64,000 nt of DNA from Sphingomonas psychrolutea (GTDB lineage: Bacteria > Pseudomonadota > Alphaproteobacteria > Sphingomonadales > Sphingomonadaceae), in the NCBI RefSeq assembly GCF_014636175.1, contig NZ_BMDW01000017.1, positions 1 through 64,000 of the forward strand. Direction: 5' to 3'. Each line of letters opens with the position of its first letter. Within the stretch, counting starts at the first letter, position 1. The notes beneath the pieces were generated by a model, which was not told where the DNA came from, did not search any database, and saw only the letters and a program-made list of their open reading frames with translations. Below, piece after piece: positions 57,035 through 64,000 of this stretch. Made by a program: the position numbers and the translations under genes.

Positions 57035-58098
57035 TCCGAACGCTCCCCGAGCCAGTCGACCAGTTTCGGCCACAAGCGCTTGATCGCATTGCCGCCGGCG
57101 ACGAGGCTGACATGGCCGCCCTTCAATGTCACCTGTTCCTTGCTCGTGCTGCCGACCATGTCGATCAGCGGCGCGGACGCGGCGGAGGGGACGATGTGAT
57201 CATGCTCGGCGGTGACGTGCAGGAACGGCGCGGTGATCGCGCCCAGATCGACCCGGCGCCCGCCGACGTGCATCGTGCCCGCGTGCAACTCATTGCCCCA
57301 CAGCAATTGCTTGACCGTCTGGCGGAAATATTCGCCGGGCAGCGGCAGGATATCGCTCGTCCAGCGGTCGAACATGCGGAAGGAGCGGACATAATCGTCG
57401 TTCCACAGATTGTCGGCGAGCCGGATATTGCCCGCGATGCGACCGCCCGGCCGCAGCAGATCGAACGCGGTGTAGAGATAGTCGCCGGGGCAATTGCCGA
57501 ACGTGTCGACCAGCCGATCGACGTCGAAGAAGCGCCGGTCGGCCCAAGCCTGGAACATGTCCATCTTCGAGAAATCGACCGGCGTGGTGAAGCAGACGAG
57601 GTTCTTCATCGGCGCATCTGGATGGAGCCCGGCCCACAACGCGGCGAGCACCCCGCCGAAACAATAGCCGACCAGCGTGAAGTCCTCCTCGCCCGTCTCG
57701 GCTTGCACGCGGGCGATCGCGGTCGGGATGAAGTCGAGGACGTAATCCTCCATCGCCAGCGTCTTTTCATCGGCGCGCGGCGCGGTCCAGTCGAGCATGA
57801 ACACGTCGAACCCGGCGTTCAGCAGATATTCGACCAGGCTTTGCCCGGGCACCATGTCGAAAATGTAGCCGCGATTGGTCGTCGCCATCACCAGCAGCAG
57901 CGGCACGCGGTACACATCGTCGACCAGCGGGCGGTAATGGTAGAGGTTCATCGTCCCGCGCTGGATCAGCAGATCCTTGGCGCACGCCCCCAGTGCGGGG
58001 GCGGAGGATGCGAAATAGCCGAGGCCCTTGATGTTGCGCTGGAGCGCGCGGTCGAACGCGGTGCGGGCTTGCGTCAGAAGGTCGGGCGCGTCGCTCAA
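57031..58098 (-). CDS. phaC: Class III-type poly(3-hydroxyalkanoate) synthase PhaC
   Basis: 355 residues, the short PhaC of class III/IV synthases rather than the roughly 600-residue class I type. The lipase-like box GYCFGG places nucleophile Cys146, and the later AEHDHIVPSAAS segment and LKGGHVSLVAGG contain the Asp and His of the triad. It polymerises hydroxyacyl-CoA into granules. It starts at a TTG that shares bases with the TGA of the PhaE-like gene (TTGA); the longer frame upstream is out-of-frame PhaE DNA. Confidence 0.92.
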   Translation of the reverse strand: MSDAPDLLTQARTAFDRALQRNIKGLGYFASSAPALGACAKDLLIQRGTMNLYHYRPLVDDVYRVPLLLVMATTNRGYIFDMVPGQSLVEYLLNAGFDVFMLDWTAPRADEKTLAMEDYVLDFIPTAIARVQAETGEEDFTLVGYCFGGVLAALWAGLHPDAPMKNLVCFTTPVDFSKMDMFQAWADRRFFDVDRLVDTFGNCPGDYLYTAFDLLRPGGRIAGNIRLADNLWNDDYVRSFRMFDRWTSDILPLPGEYFRQTVKQLLWGNELHAGTMHVGGRRVDLGAITAPFLHVTAEHDHIVPSAASAPLIDMVGSTSKEQVTLKGGHVSLVAGGNAIKRLWPKLVDWLGERSE

Positions 58099-58448
58099 GA
58101 CTTGGTCGGGGCCGTGCGCGTGCGTTTGGGCTTGGGGCGGGGCGGGGGCGCGATCCCGGCTTGCGCCATCACGATCCCCTCGATCCGCGCGACCGCTTCC
58201 TCGATCCGGGCAAGGCGGGCGGAGATGTCGGCAACCTCGCTGCGGCTCGGCATGTTGGCGGCGGCGAGCGCGCGGTCCATCACCTGGTGGGTCGCGCCCT
58301 GCGCCTGCATCGCGGCGGCGTTGGCACCTTGCATGACGCGCGCGAATTCGCCGGTCTTGAGCGCCTCGCCGCCAAATTGATTGGTCATCTGCTCCCACTG
58401 GCCAAGCATGTCGCGGAACAGGGCGCCGGGGTCGGGTGGGTTTGCCAT
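58095..58448 (-). CDS. Small PhaE-like PHA synthase subunit
   Basis: 117 residues, mostly helical: GALFRDMLGQWEQMTNQFGGEAL, then a C-terminal coiled-coil segment (DISARLARIEEAVARIEGIV) and a basic Pro/Lys tail. It fits the C-terminal part of class III PhaE and is directly coupled to phaC by a 4-nt overlap. It is much shorter than classical PhaE (about 360 residues). MANPPDPG at 58448 is taken as the start; 58457 is an alternative. Confidence 0.75.
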   Translation of the reverse strand: MANPPDPGALFRDMLGQWEQMTNQFGGEALKTGEFARVMQGANAAAMQAQGATHQVMDRALAAANMPSRSEVADISARLARIEEAVARIEGIVMAQAGIAPPPRPKPKRTRTAPTKS

Positions 58449-58490
58449 TGACGGCATTCTTCACCGCCCGGGCAAAGCCGTCAAGCGCCG

Positions 58491-58525
58491 ATGCTGCACA
58501 TTAAGGTGCAGCATGAATGCAGCAT
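58491..58525. promoter_or_regulatory. TGCTGCA/TGCAGCA repeats upstream of phaE-phaC (candidate PhaR boxes)
   Basis: ATGCTGCAC (58491-58499) and GTGCAGCAT (58506-58514) form a perfect inverted repeat, and ATGCAGCAT (58517-58525) repeats the right arm directly. The design matches reported PhaR (granule-sensing repressor) sites built on CTGC and GCAG. The last copy covers the stop codon of the efflux outer-membrane factor gene. No phaR gene lies in the window. Confidence 0.55.
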
Positions 58526-59975
58526 CATTTGGCCGTGCTGGCGTCGCGTGGTCCGCTTGGCGTGACGTCCAGCGTCGCATCACCGCCGAGCGTACGGTAT
58601 AAGGTGACGAGATTGGTCGCACCGATCAGCTGGGTCGTGACCAGCGAACGCCGCGCCGAATAGAGCGAGCGTTGCGCGTCGAGGCTTTGCAGGAAGGTGT
58701 CGATCCCCCCGCGATAGCGCGCGTCGGACAAGCGATAATTGTCGCTCGCCGCGGCGTTGAGCGCGGCCTGCGCGGCCAGTTGATCGCCGATCGTGCCGCG
58801 CCGCGCCAGCGCGTCGGCCACTTCGCTGAACGCGGTCTGGATCGTCTTTTCATAGCTCGCGAGCGCCACATCGCGCTGCGCTTTCGATTGTGCGACACCG
58901 GCGCGGCCGGCGCCCGCCTGGAAGATCGGGTAACTGGCGCTCGGCGCCAGCGAATAGTTGAACGCGCCACCGGTGAACAAGCCGCTCAGCGTATTGCTGG
59001 CGAGCCCGGCGAGTGCGGTCAGCGAGATGCGCGGGAACAGTGCCGCGCGCGCCGCGCCGATCTCGGCATTGGCCGCGCGCAGTTGATATTCGGCTTGAAC
59101 CACATCGGGACGGCGCAGCAGCACACCCGAATCGACGCCCGCCGGCAGCGCGACAACGGTCGCGGCGGCTTCCTCGATCGAGGTCGGCAGCAAGGCGGCG
59201 TCCACCGGCGCGCCGACCAGCAGTTGCAGCGCGTTGGCGTCCTGCGCCACAGCGGTCGTCTGCGTCGCGAGGTCGGAGCGCGCGGTCTGCACCACGATCT
59301 GCGCCTGCGCCAGATCGGTGCGCGGCGCGATGCCGCCGTCGAGGCGCAATCTGGTCAGCGTCACGCTGCGCTCGGCGCTGGCGGCGGTATCGCGCGCGAT
59401 CTGCAGCAGGCTCTGGTCCGCCGCATAGGTCAGCCACGCGGTGGCAATGTCGCCCACCAGCGTGAGGCGCGTCGCGCGCGCCGCCGCTTCGGTGCTGAAA
59501 TAGCGGTTCTGCGCCGCGGTGCTGAGCGAGCGGACGCGCCCGAACAGGTCGACCTCGAATGCCGTGATGCCAAGGCCAGCCGAGAAATTCTCGCGCACCC
59601 CGCCGCTCACCGGCGCGCCGCCGTTGAACGCCCGCCCGGTCCCCGCATCGCTGCGTGTATAGTTGGATGTGGCCTCGATCGCGGGCAGCAATTCGGCACG
59701 CTGAATACGGTATTGCGCGCGCGCCACCGCGATATTGGCGGCGGCAATGCGCAGATCGCGATTGTTGACCAGCGCTTGTTCGACGATCTTCTGCAGGCGC
59801 GGATCGCGGAAGATATCGCGATACGCGACGCTCGGCAGCGCCGCCTCGCTTTGCCGCAGATACGAGTCTCCCACCGGCCAGCTCGGCGGGACGGGGAGTT
59901 CCGGCCGGACATATTTCGGGGCGAACGAACAGGCCGATAGAGCGGCGAGTGAGACGAGCGTGATGGCCTTGCGGA

Positions 59976-59979
<4 letters not shown>
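58525..59979 (-). CDS. RND efflux outer-membrane factor, NodT family lipoprotein
   Basis: 484 residues, a TolC-like trimeric channel. Lipobox SLAALSACSF with acylated Cys17; two OEP domains follow, including VALPAGVDSGVLLRRPDVVQAEYQLRAANAEIGAARAALFPRISLTA. Last gene of the efflux operon: the ATG at 59979 overlaps the permease stop (ATGA). Substrate unknown; such OMFs serve multidrug or solvent export. Confidence 0.94.
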
Positions 59980-63146
<3,167 letters not shown>

Positions 63147-63153
63147 GGCGCGA

Positions 63154-64000
63154 TCAGCTCTTCGGTGTGTCGGAGGAGGGCGCTTTGATCGTTTGCGGTG
63201 TTCCCGCCGCGACGGGACGGATTGTCGCGTCGGCCTTCACCTTGCCCACGCCTTGCACGATCACTTTGTCACCCGCCGCAAGCCCCGCGGTCACCACCCA
63301 ATTGGCCCCCAGCGTGCGCGTGGTGGTGACTTGCTTCGACACCGCCTTGCTGCCGCCCTTGCCGTCGGGGACGACGACGAAGACCGTCGCATTGCCCTTG
63401 GGATCGCGCGTGACCGCTTGCTGGGGAATGAGGAAGGCATTGGTGTCGATCGATTGCGCGAACGATGCGCGGACGAACATGCCGGGCAGCAGCAATCCTT
63501 GCGGATTGGGGAAGCGCGCGCGCAACGTGACCGTGCCAGTCGCGGCATCGACCATGACCTCGGAGAATTCGACCGTGCCGACCATGCCATAATCACTGCC
63601 ATCCTCCAGCTTCAGCCGAACATCGGCACTGGCAGCAGCGGCGCCGCCACTGGCGAGGGCGCGGCGCAAGCGGAGCAAATCGGCGCTGGCTTGCTGGATA
63701 TCGACATAGATCGGGTCGAGCCGCTGGATCGTCGTCAGCGGGTTGGCCTGGCTGGCGGTGACGAGCGCGCCTTCGGTGAACAGGGACCGGCCGATCCGCC
63801 CGGTGATCGGTGCGGGAACGGTGGTGAAGCGCAAATTGATCCGCGCGGTATCGAGCGCAGCTTTCGTCTGCGCGACGGTGGCGGCGGCCTGCCGCGCCTG
63901 GGCGGCGGCATCGGTATAATCCTGCTTGGCGACGGCCTGCATGTCGGCGAGTGGCTTGTAACGCTCCGCCTTGACGCGCGTTGCCTCGGCATTGGCGGCT
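63154..64000 (-). CDS. RND efflux periplasmic adaptor (partial, cut by window end)
   Basis: The C-terminal 280 or so residues of an AcrA/MexA-like membrane-fusion protein. The frame continues past the window edge (AANAEATRVKAERYKPLADM), so its start is not visible. Seen are the alpha-hairpin (AAATVAQTKAALDTARINL), lipoyl half PAPITGRIGRSLFTEGALV, beta-barrel, and membrane-proximal VITGRV-like region. First visible gene of the adaptor-permease-OMF operon; any regulator lies outside. Confidence 0.93.
   Translation of the reverse strand, partial: AANAEATRVKAERYKPLADMQAVAKQDYTDAAAQARQAAATVAQTKAALDTARINLRFTTVPAPITGRIGRSLFTEGALVTASQANPLTTIQRLDPIYVDIQQASADLLRLRRALASGGAAAASADVRLKLEDGSDYGMVGTVEFSEVMVDAATGTVTLRARFPNPQGLLLPGMFVRASFAQSIDTNAFLIPQQAVTRDPKGNATVFVVVPDGKGGSKAVSKQVTTTRTLGANWVVTAGLAAGDKVIVQGVGKVKADATIRPVAAGTPQTIKAPSSDTPKS

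Overview
The window is a stretch of chromosome from a high-GC alphaproteobacterium, most likely a sphingomonad (Sphingomonas or a close relative). The evidence is a CtrA cell-cycle regulator with a TTAA-N7-TTAA site in its own promoter, a methionine synthase split into two polypeptides, a PafA/SPAP-type alkaline phosphatase, frequent 4-nt start/stop overlaps, and the palindromic GC-rich repeats that litter sphingomonad genomes. No rRNA, tRNA, CRISPR array, insertion sequence or prophage was recognised.

Left edge (150-2460): a lower-GC accessory island with two divergent genes whose 5' ends overlap. One encodes a GHKL/Hsp90-like ATPase and the other a Rossmann-like, methyltransferase-like protein. 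The pair resembles a conflict or defence module and is the best candidate for an undescribed system. Next (2686-10199) is a central-carbon block: aconitase, a small membrane protein, an ScfR/RamB-type acyl-CoA regulator, a Crp/Fnr regulator and isocitrate lyase. These would run and regulate the glyoxylate shunt.

10364-18552: a TupA-like ATP-grasp gene, an aldo/keto reductase with two small lipoproteins, and a methionine/one-carbon operon (ArsR-methyltransferase fusion, metF, split metH) behind a 30-bp perfect palindrome. 18633-24336: a beta-helix protein, a phytanoyl-CoA dioxygenase gene with a one-base frameshift, a periplasmic alkaline phosphatase and DsbD. 24476-27797: the conserved trio of circularly permuted ATP-grasp, alpha-E and transglutaminase-like proteins; the last lacks the nucleophilic cysteine. 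27909-42282: mostly housekeeping genes (bpt, ilvA, an amidohydrolase, ctrA, LysR with pirin and wrbA, a D,D-carboxypeptidase, a pseudouridine synthase, arfB, free Met-R-SO reductase, an RcnB-like protein, an M28 peptidase, a universal stress protein).

42418-48660: the pyruvate dehydrogenase E2 and E3 genes with two small genes between them, then membrane proteins and a bactofilin. 48758-58448: a lipid and polyester storage region with a self-sufficient CYP102-type P450, a WS/DGAT acyltransferase, a phasin, PsiE, an ExbD-like lipoprotein, an alpha/beta hydrolase, a GNAT enzyme and a class III-type PHA synthase pair (phaC plus a PhaE-like subunit) with candidate PhaR boxes. The window ends in a tripartite RND efflux operon on the minus strand (outer-membrane factor, permease, partial adaptor).

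Three families of inverted repeats sit between genes, often between convergent ones. Two genes, the E2 linker and the C-terminus of the ATP-grasp protein, appear to have taken such repeats into their coding sequence.
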